Source: Pantoea sp. 18069 (GTDB taxonomy: Bacteria; Pseudomonadota; Gammaproteobacteria; Burkholderiales; Burkholderiaceae_C). Taken from it: DNA of 64,000 bases. Shown here one piece after another: positions 9,603 to 19,080 of this stretch (its first letter is position 1; each line of letters begins with the position of its first letter). Under the pieces are notes generated by a model that ran no database searches, was not told where the DNA came from, and worked only from the letters and a program-made list of their open reading frames with translations. The stretch covers positions 1 through 64,000 of the forward strand of contig NZ_CACSJA010000027.1 of the NCBI RefSeq assembly GCF_902706035.1, given 5' to 3'. Position numbers and translations under genes: made by a program.

Positions 9603-9642
9603 TCATTGCACGTGTCGACAACCCGGCGGCCAACACAACCCA

Positions 9643-9659
9643 GTAAATCACAGATTTAC
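9643..9659. repeat. Short perfect inverted repeat
   Basis: GTAAATC-ACA-GATTTAC, 7-bp arms with a 3-base loop, nested inside a looser CCCAGT/ACTGGG pair. There is no T run. It lies between cdiI and the orphan toxin debris and may be an element end or a decayed hairpin. Confidence 0.35.
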
Positions 9660-9792
9660 GGCTGAAACTGGGCGTGGACGGGCAGGCGCGGCTCCCCGGG
9701 TAAAGCAACGACGCAGCAAGGGTGTTGTGAGCCGCCCCAAGAAAAATCCATCCATTACAGCCATATCTACCAGGAATTATTAACTTAAACCA

Positions 9793-10242
9793 TTATTTAT
9801 AAAAAGAAAGCCGTCCAGCCACTATCGATGCCAAAGAACTTAGCGGCAAGACCATGGTATAAAAGAACTTATCCCCAGCGTCTGATGCATAAAATATAGG
9901 AAATCTCATTTCCGGAATAAAGTATTTAAAAAAATTATCAAACATAATAAGAAAAACTGGAGAGAAAAAAATAACAAAAATGTATGACCTCCACCCCCTC
10001 TTGAACTCAAAAAATCCATATATCACCCCCAACATCATAGCGGGAGCTCCATACAAGAATATGCCATACATAAACCCAACAAAAACAACACCAGGAATTA
10101 AATATAAATTATCAATCCAGTACTTCAACCCAAGCCCGCTATGCAGAGATACACCGATGGCAAGATAGGGTGCACCCACAAATCCTGGACTGATAGAAAA
10201 TATTAATATAGTTCTCATAAAAGCAAAAACTTTATTCTTCAT
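9793..10242 (-). CDS. cdiI: CdiI-like immunity protein, four-helix membrane protein
   Basis: The 149-residue product is strongly hydrophobic, with about four transmembrane segments (near 8-28, 45-72, 85-105 and 130-146) and few charged loops. Its ATG at 10242 overlaps the cdiA stop in a TGATG arrangement, so translation is coupled. Position and size identify it as the immunity protein for the CdiA C-terminal tip. A membrane-embedded immunity protein implies by analogy that the matching toxin acts at the inner membrane, for example as a pore or ionophore, rather than as a cytoplasmic nuclease. The base composition is clearly AT-richer than the flanking chromosome, as is usual for exchangeable toxin-immunity pairs. 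No homologous family can be named by eye. Confidence 0.65.
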   Translation of the reverse strand: MKNKVFAFMRTILIFSISPGFVGAPYLAIGVSLHSGLGLKYWIDNLYLIPGVVFVGFMYGIFLYGAPAMMLGVIYGFFEFKRGWRSYIFVIFFSPVFLIMFDNFFKYFIPEMRFPIFYASDAGDKFFYTMVLPLSSLASIVAGRLSFYK

Positions 10243-13200
10243 CACTTACAGCCTTGCTCAGCGCCATACCCCAGTAATTTACACCCATACTTCACCCTTG
10301 AATCCAAATCAAGAATATCAATTCCATTTTCAATGGTTTGCCTTCCATTCAAAATATCTAATTTTTCATCGGTGAAAAATTTTATGGATTTTCTAAAAAT
10401 ACCATACCCCCCACCCAAATATTTCTCATGTATCGGCTGTAGAATTTTTTGCTCATCTTGAAGCTGGTTGATATCCCAAGCAATAGGATTGGATTTTTTA
10501 TCATTATATACGCCCCTAAAATTATTGAAGCCTCCACTCATAAGCTCTTTACCAGCGGCTTCTCTCCATGAATAAACTGGAGCCAAAGCTCTACCGACAC
10601 CGAACGTTAAATAAGAGAAATTTCCGTCCGCGCCTAGGCCGGTCCAAGGCGCGCGTGACACAAATTCAGCTCCTTCATACCACTTTACACCTGCACCCAT
10701 ATTTTTCTCATACAGATTACTGGCTGCAAAGAAATCTGCCCTCTTATCGATGGTGCTGTAATATAAATTTATCCTTTCCTTCGCAGCATCGCTGTTATAT
10801 ACATAATCAAACAAGCTCACCGATGAACGGGCAACATCTTTTTTCATAAAATCCCACGCATCTCGCATTGCTACATATTTCGTCGCTGTACTAATAGCGT
10901 TTCGACAGGCATCTCCAACGGGATCTCTTCCGCATATTGACTTCGTTTCCTCATCTATCTTTTGACTTGATTCTTCGGCCCACCTTATTGCTAACTCTTT
11001 TTCCTCATCACTTTTACAACTCTTGCCGCTCAAGCAATTTTTCAATTTATTTACAGCCTGATGACCAAGACTATTGTTTATCACTTCATTTAAACCAGCC
11101 GCCACCCCCGCAGTACCGCCTACAGTCGTAGCCGCTACCGTGCTCGCGGCTGCAACCAACGTATCAGCCAGTGGCCCCTGGATATCTGCATCGTCCAGCA
11201 TTGCGGCTACTTGCGGTGCCGTGGCAGAACCCACGGCACCGCCCAGAGCGCCACCGATTCCTCCAGTGAGCCCTCCCGCAATCGCATGCAACCCTATACG
11301 CCAGTTACCGTTATCACCCCAATCTTTTTCAATTTGAATGGCATTGTGTTGAAGTTCTTCAGATAGCTCTGGGTTGCTTTCTTTGATCGCCTCAGCTTGT
11401 GTCAATAAATCTACGGCTTCTTCTTTTTTTTCCTGCCCATAGTCACCAATCGTTCTACTAAGATTTTTCCCAGCCTGCTTCGTTATTTCAACTTGCGCAT
11501 CGACGTCTTCGCGTACCTTTTGCGCATCAAAACTATTCATGACACCCGTTTCAGAATCTCCTGTCCTGATGTCTGCCTTGCCGGCAATGCCGCTGATGCC
11601 CGAGTAGGTCGTGCTGGTGGCATTGCTGCTTTTGTGACCTATGCCCATACCGCCTGTCGGAGTGAGACCTTTTTGGGAGGGGGTCATGCCGCCGCTGGCG
11701 CTGAAACCTTGAGCCTTGTAACGTGCGATGTTTTCGATATCGCTGGTCGTCAGTTCCCCCCCGGTGTGGAATGTGTTTTTCTTGTCATCTATGGCCTGCT
11801 GGGTGCTGGAAATAACAGCGCCGCGCAGATCGGTGTCTTTCGCCACATCGATGATGAATCCCCCATTGCCCGCCTTCAAACCGCTTTGCTCGTTGACACT
11901 TGCATACTCACTATCGATCTTGCTCTTGGCTATCTGCAAGTTGCCATGGGAGGCCGTGGTGATTTCCCCCTGCCGGTTGCTCAGCGTGCCGGACATCGCC
12001 AGATGCACGCTGCCGGCATTGCTGACGATGCGCACCTGGGCGTTGTTCGCCAGATTGCGTGCAGAAAGGGACAGGTCGCTCGCTGCGCTGAGCGTGCCGG
12101 CTTGGTTGTCTATCGTCTCCTGTACCTGTGCGGTCAGGCGCGTGCCGACGACTTGCCCTACGCCGGCTTCGCCGCCCCCGGTACCGGCCTGGACGGCAGT
12201 CTGATCCAGGCCATGCCTGCTGCACCGCTGGTGCTGGCCCCCGGCCGTATCGAGGTGGCGCAGCATCTGGACAACACCGGCGAGCTGCTGGCCAACGGCG
12301 CCACCGATCTGCAGACCACGGCGGCGCTGACCAACAGCGGAACCATTCAAGTGCGCGATCTGCACAGCGATGGCCTGCTCGACAACAGCCAGGGAACGCT
12401 GCTGGCGCAGCAGCTGCACGGCACGCATGGCGCGCTGGTGAACCGTGCCGGCGCCATTCACATCGAGAGCGACCTGGGCCTCGTGGCCCAGCGCATGGAC
12501 AACACCGGCGGCACCATTGGCAGCGCGCAGTCTTTGCGCAATGACCAAGGGCGCGGCGACTGCCGGCGCAGCGCGCGCACCCAGCACGGCTTGGGGGCCG
12601 GTACTCGACAGCGTGGTGCTGGAAATAGCCAGTGCCTGCGATCCGGTCTGGGTGATGCTGCCCGCATTGCTCAGGTGCGCGGCGCTGATTTCCAGCCGCT
12701 GGGCTACGACCACGCCCGCCTGCTGATTGTCCAGATGCCCCATCTGGGCGAGCAACTGGCGCTGGGCCTGCAGGGTTCCCGCGTTGGTCGTGACTGCGCC
12801 GCCATCGGCCAGCAGCAGATCCTGTTGGCTGGTCAGCGTGCCGCTGTTGGCTATGCCCTGGGCCGAGATCTTCAGATCGGCCGAGGTGGCATTGCTGGCG
12901 ATGGCGCCGGTGTTGCGCAGCTCGCCATCGACAGACAAGGTCAGACCAGCGTGCATCGCCGAAAACGTGCCGGCATTGCGCGCTCCCAGTCCGGCCTCGG
13001 TGCCGACAATGAAGATCCTGCCGGCATACATGCCGCCGAGCTGCGCCACATCGAGCGCGAACTGCGGTCTGTCCTGGGGCGCGGTGGCGGCGGTGCTGGG
13101 CTTGCCGTCCGCGGCAATTTCATTGACCCCCATGACCACCCGCAGATCCTGGGCCCAGACGCCTGCATTCAGCGAGACTGCGCGCGCCAGGATGTGAGCA

Positions 13201-13907
13201 TAGTCGGCTTGGCTCGCGTCCAGGCCCTGGCCCTGGGCATGGATCAAACCGGATTGCACGCTGAAGCCGTCGAGACTGCCTCCTGTGCCATACAGCGGCC
13301 TGCCCGTGGTCAAGGTCACGCCCGCGGCGTTGAGAAAAGACAGGCCATCCACCACCAGACCCGAGGGATTGGCAATGATTACGTCGGCTCTTTGCCCCGC
13401 GACTTCCAAGGGCCCCATCAGCCGCGACCGGGTCGCCGAGTTGACCTCGTTGACGATCACTTTGGCGCTGCCTTTCGCCAGCCTGGCATTGCCTTACAGC
13501 CAGCCACCGATCTGGCTCTGTACAGCCGTGCGGCTGTTGTTGAGGATGGCGCCTTTGGCGCCCATGTCGAACTGCTGATAACGGTTGCGGCTCACGCCGG
13601 CGGCCGAAGGCGTCTGGATATTGACCGTCAGCGTGCCATTCGCGGAGTTCAGCACCGTGGGGCGCTGGTGGCCGGGCGCAGCCCGATCGGGAATGATCTG
13701 CGCAAAGCCGGCATGCCCGCCGAGCAATAAAACCAAGGCGGCCGCGACCGGTTTGAGTGCAAAGTCACCGGTTCGCTCCCAGACCGGTGCCGCCCCTGGA
13801 GGCGTGTCGGCATTGCTGCCCTGGCCGCCGCTGGAGGCGGTTTCCTGCACGACCATGCGCAGGCCACGGGACTTGTTGAAAATGACGCGAAATAGATGCT
13901 TGTTCAT
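10242..13907 (-). pseudogene. cdiA: CdiA/FhaB-type two-partner-secretion exoprotein, interrupted and internally rearranged
   Basis: CdiA proteins are exported by CdiB, form a surface filament and deliver a C-terminal toxin to neighbouring cells. The N-terminus (from ATG 13907) has a long ESPR-like leader, then the TPS secretion domain with NSRTAVQSQIGGW and, further on, RADVIIANPSGLVVDGLSFL. An in-frame TAA at 13494-13496 splits the secretion domain where the family normally has Gln. After it the same frame is open to 10242 (1,072 codons from GTG 13460). Haemagglutinin repeats (ISAAHLSNAGSITQTGSQAL, TIDNQAGTLSAASDLSL) flank a stretch, about 12140-12570, whose repeats read only on the plus strand. 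The conserved stalk SKIDSEYASVNEQSGLKAGN is near 11.9 kb. The last roughly 250 residues are a variable tip of unknown activity. At about 1,220 codons it is short for a family often over 3,000. Confidence 0.8.
12140..12570 (+). repeat. Inverted haemagglutinin-repeat segment inside cdiA
   Basis: The plus strand reads PLVLAPGRIEVAQHLDNTG, then ALTNSGTIQVRDLHSDGLLD, then AQRMDNTGGTIGSAQSL, which are typical filamentous-haemagglutinin repeats, while the surrounding gene is on the minus strand. Turning this piece around would join the flanking minus-strand text in sensible order: a GARAAPAVA side before APLVLAPG, and GSAQSL before TAQVQETIDNQAG. The boundaries are estimated to within about 20 bases. 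Only weak GC-rich inverted matches are seen at the ends. Confidence 0.7.
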
Positions 13908-13916
13908 GGCGCGATC

Positions 13917-15641
13917 TCAAAAGCTGTAGGCCAGGCTGAACGCCACATTGGTGTGCGCAGTGCGAAAGTGCTCGGGCTTTCTGACCGGCGTGGCCAGGAA
14001 CACCTCGTAGGAGAAGCCGCTCCCGGCGCCGCGCAGACCGATGGCCGCACCCGCCAGGGATCGGCCCACGAGGTACTCGGCCGACGGGCCGCTGACCCGG
14101 CCGGTATCCAGCGCGAGGAATGCCTCGGCGTGGGCATTCAACGGCAGACCGATCTCGTTGCGCCAGGTGCGGCCGCGCTCGGCCAGCAGATTGCTTTCGC
14201 CATCGAAGCCGCGCACGGTGTAGCGCCCGCCTATGCCGATACGGTCCTGCGGCGTCAGCGCCGTCTTGTTCCACTGGCCATGCCATGCCGTGGAAAATCT
14301 CAGGCGCTTGCCCGCCACCTCGAAAGGCCGGGTCAGCGCCAGGTCGGCGATGTAGAGCTTCATGCGCGAAGTGCCTTCACCCCAGAGCTCTTCGGGTGCA
14401 TGCAGCGCGCCGAACGCGCCCGTGCCGCGCTTGAATGCCAGGTTGCCCTCGAAGAGCGCCGCACCCAGATAGCTGCGCTGCGCGAGGCTCAGCTCATAGC
14501 CCGCGGTGCTGCGGCGCTGCACATCGATTTCGGTGTCGTCGATGAAGTTGGACGATGCGCGGTGAAAGGCACGCACGCCAGCGATGGTGCGGGACCAGGC
14601 GTTGCGGTGGATGACCCGGCTGAGCTTGGCATCGAGCTGGCTGGATTCACCGCTGTAGGCGTACTCTTCATAGGCGCCGGCCACGGTCTGGTGATAGCGG
14701 TTGGAGGAACCCGTGAGGCCCAGCAACCAGTAGTCGAGCGGCACGGAATAGTGCAGCGCAAGGTTTTCCGTGCCGCGGCGGTCACCGTTTCGGATGCCGC
14801 GGCCCAGGCTCAGGTAGATCAAATCGTTGCGCAGCAGAGGGTTGTCCCAGGACAGCGTGGCCGTGCCCTGCAGCTTGCCGGTCGCTTTCGTGCCGCCATC
14901 GTCCAAAGCCAGATTCAGTCGAAACGGCGTCGATTTGCGGTAGCTGACCAGCAGATCGCTTTGCCCGGGCGCCACGCCAGGGCCTTCGGCCGGGACGATC
15001 TGGATGTCGGCGTCGGCCGTGGGAACGCGCTTGAGGTTCTCCAGCCCCTGCTCGATGTCGCGCAGCTGCAGCAGTTCGCCGCGCCGCGACGGCAGCGCGC
15101 TCAGAATCGATGCATCGCCCGCGCTGTCGGGGCTCAAACGCACATCGCGCAAGACGCCGGGAAGAAACGCAATCTCCAGCACGCCGTTTTGCAGATTCTG
15201 CGGCACAACCATCACCCGCGAAGTGATGAAGCCGCGCGCCACGAGCGCGTGCTGCATTCTTGCCAGAATGATTTCCACGCCTTTGGCACCAATGCAGGGT
15301 GCGCGCCGCAGGTCCAGGCCTGCGGCATCCTGCAGCCAGGGCACGTCGCCGGACTGCGCGCCGGTGATCCGGATTTCATGCAAGGGAAAGCACGGCGACT
15401 CGTCCTCGGGCATTTCCAGCGCCTGCGCCTTGGGCTGCTCCTGCAGCACATCGACATCGGGCGCGATGCGTTCGCGCAGCGCTCTTTCGCGCTCCTGCTG
15501 GCGCTGCTGCTGCAGCTGATCGAGGCGGGCCTCGGGCGCCACTGCGGGCAACGCTGGCGATACGGGCTGTAGCTGGGCCGCAGCGGTGCTGCTGCACACG
15601 AATGTGCACAGGAAAATGGCCGGGCTTAGGCGTTTGCTCAT
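13917..15641 (-). CDS. cdiB: CdiB/ShlB-type outer-membrane transporter of the two-partner secretion system
   Basis: This is the TpsB partner, a 16-strand outer-membrane barrel of the Omp85 superfamily that exports the adjacent CdiA. The 574-residue product has a signal peptide (MSKRLSPAIFLCTFVCSSTA, cleavage after AAA), a Gln/Arg-rich helix near 35-60, two POTRA domains to about 230, then the barrel. The lid-loop motif VRGF is near residue 470, and the protein ends in Phe as barrel proteins do. The start is ATG 15641 with AGGAAG 8 bases upstream; a longer open frame to 15695 is not needed. The gene is intact, unlike cdiA, and lies 9 bases before the cdiA start, so the two form an operon. The 222-base gap upstream is AT-rich and shared with a divergent Lrp gene. 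Confidence 0.9.
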   Translation of the reverse strand: MSKRLSPAIFLCTFVCSSTAAAQLQPVSPALPAVAPEARLDQLQQQRQQERERALRERIAPDVDVLQEQPKAQALEMPEDESPCFPLHEIRITGAQSGDVPWLQDAAGLDLRRAPCIGAKGVEIILARMQHALVARGFITSRVMVVPQNLQNGVLEIAFLPGVLRDVRLSPDSAGDASILSALPSRRGELLQLRDIEQGLENLKRVPTADADIQIVPAEGPGVAPGQSDLLVSYRKSTPFRLNLALDDGGTKATGKLQGTATLSWDNPLLRNDLIYLSLGRGIRNGDRRGTENLALHYSVPLDYWLLGLTGSSNRYHQTVAGAYEEYAYSGESSQLDAKLSRVIHRNAWSRTIAGVRAFHRASSNFIDDTEIDVQRRSTAGYELSLAQRSYLGAALFEGNLAFKRGTGAFGALHAPEELWGEGTSRMKLYIADLALTRPFEVAGKRLRFSTAWHGQWNKTALTPQDRIGIGGRYTVRGFDGESNLLAERGRTWRNEIGLPLNAHAEAFLALDTGRVSGPSAEYLVGRSLAGAAIGLRGAGSGFSYEVFLATPVRKPEHFRTAHTNVAFSLAYSF

Positions 15642-15699
15642 CACAGGCTTCCTGCAGATGGGGTCGTGGAGTTCTCCGGATTCCGTCAACGCCAAGCCT

Positions 15700-15760
15700 A
15701 AGTTGACAATAGTTTTTGTTTTGTAAGAAATTAACTACGATAGTTATTTTCTTAACTCAC
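15700..15760 (+). promoter_or_regulatory. AT-rich divergent promoter region between cdiB and the Lrp gene
   Basis: TTGACA at 15703-15708 is a good -35 for the plus strand, with a weak -10 (TAAGAA) about 15 bases on. The stretch holds several short AT-rich repeats (TAGTTATTTT, AGTTTTTG) of the kind that Lrp-family proteins bind. Confidence 0.4.
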
Positions 15761-15864
15761 TGCAATGCGGCAACATCTGCGTGCGCAGCCGCATGTCCGA
15801 CAGCACCGGCCCGTGGGCTGCTAAGCTGGACACCGGGGCGCCACAGCCCGCACGGAGGGTGACA

Positions 15865-16350
15865 ATGCAGCCTGACGCTATCGACTACAGGATCATGGAA
15901 CACCTGCAAAAGCACGGCCGCAGCAGCGCCAGGGCCGTGTCCCAGGTCGTGAACCTGTCCCCGCGGGCCGCGCTGGCACGCATACGCGCGCTCGAGGCGC
16001 ATGGGCATCTGCGCGGCTACCACGCCGAAATCGACCGCGCGGTGCTCGGCGCGCATGTCGCGGTGTTCGCCGAAGTCGCGCTCAAGGACCAGCGCCAGGC
16101 GACGGTGCGCCTGTTCGAGCAGCATGCCGCGGCCTGCCCCGAAGTCATCGCCTGCCATCTGGTCAGCGGGCGCTTTGACTACCTGGTGCGGTTTTGCTGC
16201 CGGGACCTCGCGCACTACCAGGAACTGACCGACGCCTGGCTCGACCAACCCGCGCTGGGCATAGAGAAAATCGTGACCAGCACCGAGTTGAAGACGGTCA
16301 AGGAGTTCAGCGGCTTTCCCCTTTTCACCGCGCCACGCCGAATGGGCTGA
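15865..16350 (+). CDS. Lrp/AsnC-family transcriptional regulator
   Basis: The 161-residue protein has an N-terminal AsnC-type helix-turn-helix (about residues 2-60, with NLSPRAALARIRALEAHG as its second half) and an Lrp ligand-binding domain with the CHLVSGRFDYLVRF strand pair. It starts at ATG 15865, where GGAGGGTG precedes. It lies directly upstream of ornithine cyclodeaminase and arginase on the same strand, so it probably controls arginine or ornithine use, binding the amino acid as effector; this is inferred from position. The gap to the next gene is 127 bases. Confidence 0.85.
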   Translation: MQPDAIDYRIMEHLQKHGRSSARAVSQVVNLSPRAALARIRALEAHGHLRGYHAEIDRAVLGAHVAVFAEVALKDQRQATVRLFEQHAAACPEVIACHLVSGRFDYLVRFCCRDLAHYQELTDAWLDQPALGIEKIVTSTELKTVKEFSGFPLFTAPRRMG

Positions 16351-16477
16351 TCGGCAGCCCACCTTCAGCCGTTTCGGCGGCGCGAGCGCGGTTTTTGCGC
16401 GCTTGTCGTGCGCCCGCCGGCCTAGACTGGGGGCATGGCCGCGACGCGGCAAACGGCAAAACGGCGAGGAGCACGAT

Positions 16478-17530
16478 ATGACCAGATACCTGGGTGTCAA
16501 GGATCTCCAGCGCATGGTCGGCGAGATCGGCGTGCAGACCATGATCGCCGACATCGCCGGCTTCATCCGCGAAGACTTCCTGCGCTGGCAAAGCTACCAG
16601 AAGTCGGCGCGCACGGCCAACCACTCGCCCGAAGGCGTGATCGAACTCATGCCGGCTTCGGACGACAGCTTGTTTGCCTTCAAGTACGTCAACGGCCATC
16701 CGCGCAACCCGCTGCGGCAACTGCCCACGGTGATGGCCTTCGGCGTGCTCGCCGAAGTCGCGACCGGCTATCCGCTGCTGCTCAGCGAGTTGACGATCAC
16801 GACGGCGCTGCGCACCGCCGCGACCTCGGTGCTGGCCGCACGGCTGTTCGCGCGTGCCGACAGCCGCTGCATGGCGCTGATCGGCAACGGCGCGCAAAGC
16901 GAGTTCCAGGCGATTGCCTTCATGGATGCGCTTGGCATCCGCGAAATCCGCGCCTACGACGTCGACCGCGAGGCGACCGACAAGCTGATCGCCAACCTCG
17001 CACCCCATATCCGCACGGGCCGGCTGCAGGTCATGCCCATGGACTCGGTGCGCGACGCCGTCGCCGGCGCCGACATCGTCACGACGCTCACGGCCGACAA
17101 GTCCAGGGCCACGATACTCAGCGCCGACATGATCGTGCCGGGAATGCACCTCAACGCGGTCGGCGGCGATTGCCCCGGCAAGACCGAGCTTGACCCACGC
17201 ATCCTGCAGCAGGCCACCGTGGTGGTGGAGTTCGAGCCGCAAACGCGCATCGAAGGCGAACTGCAGCAGATGCCTGCGGATTTTCGCGTGCTCGAACTGT
17301 GGAAAGTGCTCCAGGGCCTGGAAAGCGGCAGAAGCCACGCGCGCGAGATCACGGTCTTCGACTCCGTGGGCTTCGCGCTCGAGGACCTGTCCGCGCTGCG
17401 CTACCTGCACCAGCGGGCGAGCAGCATGCATATCGGAAGGCCGCTTGAAATCGTTCCGCGCCTGCACGACCCCAAGGATCTCTTTGGCTGCGCCGTAGGC
17501 ACCGCCCCGTCTCTCGTAACCGCGCAATGA
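16478..17530 (+). CDS. ocd: Ornithine cyclodeaminase
   Basis: It converts L-ornithine to L-proline and ammonia with a tightly bound NAD, in the cytoplasm. The 350-residue length and layout match the OCD/mu-crystallin family: LSELTITTALRTAATSVLAA before the Rossmann domain, the nucleotide loop LIGNGAQSEFQAIAF near residues 130-145, the AYDVDREAT segment after it, and the NAVGGDCPGKTELD segment that carries the catalytic Asp. Start ATG 16478 follows GAGGAGC. Arginase comes 11 bases later, giving the route arginine, ornithine, proline. Confidence 0.92.
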   Translation: MTRYLGVKDLQRMVGEIGVQTMIADIAGFIREDFLRWQSYQKSARTANHSPEGVIELMPASDDSLFAFKYVNGHPRNPLRQLPTVMAFGVLAEVATGYPLLLSELTITTALRTAATSVLAARLFARADSRCMALIGNGAQSEFQAIAFMDALGIREIRAYDVDREATDKLIANLAPHIRTGRLQVMPMDSVRDAVAGADIVTTLTADKSRATILSADMIVPGMHLNAVGGDCPGKTELDPRILQQATVVVEFEPQTRIEGELQQMPADFRVLELWKVLQGLESGRSHAREITVFDSVGFALEDLSALRYLHQRASSMHIGRPLEIVPRLHDPKDLFGCAVGTAPSLVTAQ

Positions 17531-17541
17531 GGAGCCTCACC

Positions 17542-18477
17542 ATGGACTACGCCACCAGACGCCTGCAGATCATCAGCGCGGAAATCGGCGAAGGCGCGGT
17601 CGACGGCGGCTGCAAGTACGGCGCGCGCGCACTGCTGGACGCGGGCTTCGTCCAGGCGCTGACCGATGCGGGCTGCGAGGTGCAGGCCCTCGCCAAAGTG
17701 ACCTCCGCCCCCCTGCGCGCCCGCGACCGCATGGACACCGTGGCCCGCTTCAACCGCGCGCTCGCCGAGGCCGTTGCGCACCGGGTGCGCAGCGGCACGC
17801 AGTTGCTGGTGCTCGGCGGCGACCACTCCTGCGCGATCGGCACCTGGAGCGGCGTCGCACAGGCGCTGTCGCCGCAGGGCCGGCTGGGATTGATCTGGGT
17901 CGATGCACACCTCGACGCGCATACGCCCGACTCCTCGGAGTCCAAGGCGCCGCATGGCATGCCGCTGGCGGCCTTGCTGGGCCACGGCAGCGCGGCCTTC
18001 ACCGGGCTTTTTGGCTGGTCGGGAAAGATTGCGCCCGCGCACCTGGTCGTCATCGGCGCGCGCAGCTATGAAAGCGCAGAGCGCCAGCTGCTCGAAACGC
18101 TGGGCGTGCGCGTGATCTACATGGAGGAAGTCGCGCGCCGGGGCTTCGCGGCCTGCTTCGCCGAGGCGCAAGCCACGGTGTCGGCCGGCTGCGCGGGCTG
18201 GGGCGTGAGCTTCGATCTCGACGGCCTCGATCCCGACGACGCGCCCGCGACCGGCACGCCCGTTGCACAGGGCATCTCCCTGGCCCAGGCCAGCGCGGCC
18301 TTGCGCCGCTGCCGCAACGATCCCCGCTTTGTCGGCCTGGAAATCGCCGAGTACAACCCGCTCAAGGACTATGGCGGCAAGACCGCGCGCGCCGTGCAGG
18401 CGCTCGCGGTCTCGGGGCTGGGGCGGGAACTCGGCATTCAGGCAGGCAGCGAAGCCTTGATCGCCCGAAGCTTGTAA
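17542..18477 (+). CDS. rocF: Arginase
   Basis: It hydrolyses L-arginine to ornithine and urea with a binuclear manganese centre. The 311-residue protein keeps all the metal motifs of the ureohydrolase family: GGDHS near residue 99, DAHLDAHTP near 125, and SFDLDGLDP near 230, plus a C-terminal GLEIAEYNP segment. Start ATG 17542 has GAGGAG upstream and lies 11 bases after ocd, so the two are co-transcribed. The downstream DUF4148 gene is convergent. No urease or urea transporter is seen here. Confidence 0.92.
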   Translation: MDYATRRLQIISAEIGEGAVDGGCKYGARALLDAGFVQALTDAGCEVQALAKVTSAPLRARDRMDTVARFNRALAEAVAHRVRSGTQLLVLGGDHSCAIGTWSGVAQALSPQGRLGLIWVDAHLDAHTPDSSESKAPHGMPLAALLGHGSAAFTGLFGWSGKIAPAHLVVIGARSYESAERQLLETLGVRVIYMEEVARRGFAACFAEAQATVSAGCAGWGVSFDLDGLDPDDAPATGTPVAQGISLAQASAALRRCRNDPRFVGLEIAEYNPLKDYGGKTARAVQALAVSGLGRELGIQAGSEALIARSL

Positions 18478-18486
18478 CTGCCGGGC

Positions 18487-18921
18487 TCAGACGGAGCCGT
18501 GCACGGGCAGCGCACCGCTGCGGATGGCATTCATCAACTCCGCCTGCACCTCTTCGCGGCTGCGGCCTTGAGCGGTGGCCGGCGCAGGATAGTTGCCGGG
18601 AAACAGCTCGTTCATCTTCAGGCCGCTCACGCCATCGACGGGAACATCGCCCGTGCGAATGGCCTCGGCGAGTTCGGCCTTGACCTGTTCGCGGGTCTTG
18701 CCCTGCACCGCGGCCCTGGCGGGGTAGCTGCCTGGGAAAACTTCGTTGGCCTTGCGCCCGGTTTCATGGTCGATGACGATGTCGCCCGTGCGCACGGCTT
18801 GCGCCAGTTCGGCCTGTACTTGCTCGCGGCTCAGCGCCGTCGACGCGTCGGCGGCAACGGCCTGGCCTGCGGTGAAAGCGGCGATGGTGACGGCGAGAAT
18901 GGAGAGGTAGGTGCTTTTCAT
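18487..18921 (-). CDS. DUF4148 repeat protein, secreted
   Basis: The 144-residue protein has a signal peptide (MKSTYLSILAVTIAAFTAG, cleavage near AVAADA) and then three copies of the DUF4148 repeat: SREQVQAELAQAVRTGDI, TREQVKAELAEAIRTGDV and SREEVQAELMNAIRSGAL. Each is followed by a Gly/Asn-Glu-hFPGxYPA type link. DUF4148 proteins are common periplasmic proteins of unknown function in Burkholderiales and often have one or two repeats. Start ATG 18921 sits at the signal peptide with AGGA upstream; a longer frame to 18975 lacks support. The gene is convergent with arginase and divergent from a LysR gene. Confidence 0.85.
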   Translation of the reverse strand: MKSTYLSILAVTIAAFTAGQAVAADASTALSREQVQAELAQAVRTGDIVIDHETGRKANEVFPGSYPARAAVQGKTREQVKAELAEAIRTGDVPVDGVSGLKMNELFPGNYPAPATAQGRSREEVQAELMNAIRSGALPVHGSV

Positions 18922-19080
18922 GATGTTCGGTCCTGTGTCTGCTTGCTTGATGTGGAGGACTGCTGTCCGGTCCATGGGATGAACTTTAAAATTTCCACGA
19001 TCAAAGATAAACAGTGCAAAAAGAATCCATGTGTTTCTAAAAATGAAATAATCCAGTTTTACCTGCCCCGGAGCTTGGAC

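Noticed and set aside
11493..13730. A complete plus-strand haemagglutinin gene
   Set aside because: Only about 400 bases of this plus frame give haemagglutinin repeats; the rest is antisense to minus-strand cdiA text. It is an inverted block, not a second gene.
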